64,000 nucleotides of DNA from Salinadaptatus halalkaliphilus (GTDB lineage: Archaea > Halobacteriota > Halobacteria > Halobacteriales > Natrialbaceae). Both the position numbers and the translations under genes were made by a program. Location: assembly GCF_006543045.1 (NCBI RefSeq), contig NZ_RBZW01000032.1:30411-94410 (forward strand), given 5' to 3'. The notes beneath the pieces are model-generated. The model saw nothing but the letters and a program-made list of their open reading frames with translations, had not been told where the DNA came from and ran no database searches. Below are positions 62,956 to 64,000 of this stretch, piece by piece (position 1 is the stretch's first letter; every line of letters starts with the position of its first letter).

Positions 62956-63376
62956 GGTCGTAGTCTTCGCTGTTGACGACCGTCTCGTCACCATTTTGGA
63001 CTCCAATCACTGTTATTCGACCGGATTCGGCACCGGACTCGAGGTCATCGTCACTGATCCGAAGCGTATCACCGACATCGAGTTCCTCGAGATCGTCGTC
63101 CTCGAGCGAGCCAGTCGGTGGCGACTCGAGGTTACCCGCCGGATCGCCGATGATGGTGACGTGGTCGGCGTTCCCGAGCGTAATGATGTCGACGACGATT
63201 GTGTTCGTCGTGTCTTCCACGTCGATCGTTATACCGGCCTGGATATCGTCGCCCCCGGGATCGATGTCCATTGCGAACCCGGCGACCACGGCAGCGAGGA
63301 TGACGGTGACTGCTACGAGTAGGATGATGCCGATGACTGGCGATACCGCTCGCTGGCCATGCTGTTCTCGAGGCAT
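62948..63376 (-). CDS. Archaeal type IV pilin-like protein (142 aa)
   Basis: A short charged leader (MPREQHGQR) precedes a class III signal helix, AVSPVIGIILLVAVTVILAA, the standard N-terminus of archaeal pilins (PibD cleavage near QRAVSP). The rest is an acidic beta-rich head (VEDTTNTIVVDIITLGNADH, EDDDLEELDVGDTLRI). It overlaps the stop of the preceding gene on the other strand by eight bases. The neighbouring gene encodes a second pilin-like protein. Confidence 0.85.
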   Translation of the reverse strand: MPREQHGQRAVSPVIGIILLVAVTVILAAVVAGFAMDIDPGGDDIQAGITIDVEDTTNTIVVDIITLGNADHVTIIGDPAGNLESPPTGSLEDDDLEELDVGDTLRISDDDLESGAESGRITVIGVQNGDETVVNSEDYDLS

Positions 63377-63406
63377 GTGTGGAATAGAAAGAACGGGTGT
63401 GGTCAG

Positions 63407-63916
63407 TTAGTTGTCCCAGCTAGCGACAACTTGAAGATCGCCATCTATCTCGCCGTAAACGGTAATTTCGTTGATTTCATCGCCACCGGAAAGAGTGTCG
63501 AAATCATTATCAATATCGTCAATATCGTCGTCAGTACCAAGATCATCACTATTCAATTCAACCGAAGTCCCGACACTCCATGTAGAATCAGGATCAGCAG
63601 AACCTTCGGCCTCATCGGTTACGTATTCAGAGGAACCTCCGTCTTCTGTCACTTCAACGTAAATTGCGTCAGTGTTCCCTTCATCAATTACCTGGGTAGT
63701 AACGTGATCTCCAGACTCGTCGAAGTCGATCCCGGCATTCGCGGACCCGCTCATATCACCGAGGTCCATCACAAACGCAGCAATCACAGCGGCCAAAATT
63801 ACTGTGATAGCTACCATCAATATGACACCTATAACGGGTGATACCGCACGTTCATCGTCCGATCCGACCAGTTTGTTCGTGATTTGTTTTCCGTCGAACA
63901 TGTTTATCCTTTGCAC
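63407..63916 (-). CDS. Archaeal type IV pilin-like protein (169 aa)
   Basis: A longer leader (MQRINMFDGKQITNKLVGSD) leads to a pilin helix, RAVSPVIGVILMVAITVILA, very like its neighbour, and a head that is more polar and AT-rich in codon use (DSTWSVGTSVELNSDDLGTD). The C-terminus ends VVASWDN. The two genes look like diverged paralogues and lie on the minus strand, 30 bases apart. They may form surface fibres or an adhesin for the element's particles, or belong to a host gene set beyond the edge. Confidence 0.82.
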   Translation of the reverse strand: MQRINMFDGKQITNKLVGSDDERAVSPVIGVILMVAITVILAAVIAAFVMDLGDMSGSANAGIDFDESGDHVTTQVIDEGNTDAIYVEVTEDGGSSEYVTDEAEGSADPDSTWSVGTSVELNSDDLGTDDDIDDIDNDFDTLSGGDEINEITVYGEIDGDLQVVASWDN

Positions 63917-64000
63917 AGCACCGTGAACGGTCGGAACGATTATCCCACGCGGTGTGATACCGTGTAGGTGCGGATGGATTGGGGGTTGAAACCATCCTCC

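Noticed and set aside
45768..64000. Search for capsid, portal, large terminase, tail tube or integrase genes
   Set aside because: None recognised in any frame, so I do not call this a tailed provirus.

Overview
The window is haloarchaeal chromosome (class Halobacteria; a Natrialbaceae-type organism is a guess). The evidence is the very acidic proteome, archaeal ribosomal proteins (eS4, eL19, eL32, archaeal-length L3, L30 and L15), fused cytochrome oxidase CoxA/CoxC, amphi-Trp and HalX-type domains, TATA-like boxes in place of bacterial promoters, and ATGA gene overlaps. No rRNA gene and no CRISPR array were seen. One tRNA (Pro, GGG) was found.

1-14.2 kb is a signalling and polysaccharide region. 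It has a partial CDS at the left edge, two convergent PAS/7TM histidine kinases, and a receiver-PAS protein. Next comes a GT2 synthase plus polysaccharide deacetylase pair resembling PgaC/PgaB. Two receiver proteins follow: one is an HxlR-receiver-HalX fusion and the other carries a degenerate kinase. A four-gene minus-strand operon (sensor-like protein, receiver, HEAT-repeat membrane protein, GT2 synthase) closes the region. Both kinases carry a tandem 16-17 aa repeat inserted straight after the N-box.

14.7-29.4 kb is the S10/spc-type ribosomal operon, all on the plus strand: SPOUT methyltransferase, L3, L4, L23, L2, S19, L22, S3, L29, RNase P Rpp29, S17, L14, L24, S4e, L5, S14, S8, L6, L32e, L19e, L18, S5, L30, L15, SecY.

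29.8-37.2 kb holds a respiratory group (coxD, coxAC fusion, coxB) interrupted by a membrane-anchored subtilisin-like protease, then an amphi-Trp protein, a haloarchaeal hypothetical and adk. 37.2-42.7 kb looks like an insertion between adk and its usual partners: a decayed IS200/IS605-like stretch and two paralogous pilin-like/CARDB/GLUG surface proteins. 43.1-45.6 kb continues the conserved block with the DUF106 membrane protein, cmk and truB.

45.7 kb to the right edge appears to be an integrated mobile element lying just downstream of tRNA-Pro. It has a compact accessory segment (small zinc-ribbon proteins, Dam methylase, a nuclease-like protein, a 672-aa zinc-finger/winged-helix protein that may serve replication). 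A minus-strand block encodes a small P-loop ATPase with a C-terminal HTH and its partner. Divergent from it is a tightly packed, about 9-kb plus-strand operon of 13 genes: duplicated two-TM proteins, many small membrane proteins, an amphipathic/Gln-rich protein, a 1099-aa spike-like ectodomain protein with an abruptly AT-rich beta-propeller segment, and a miniature HExxH membrane protease. Two pilin-like genes follow. My reading is a virus-like or membrane-vesicle-forming element (pleolipovirus or pR1SE-like in style). No integrase, capsid, portal or terminase was recognised, so this is inference.
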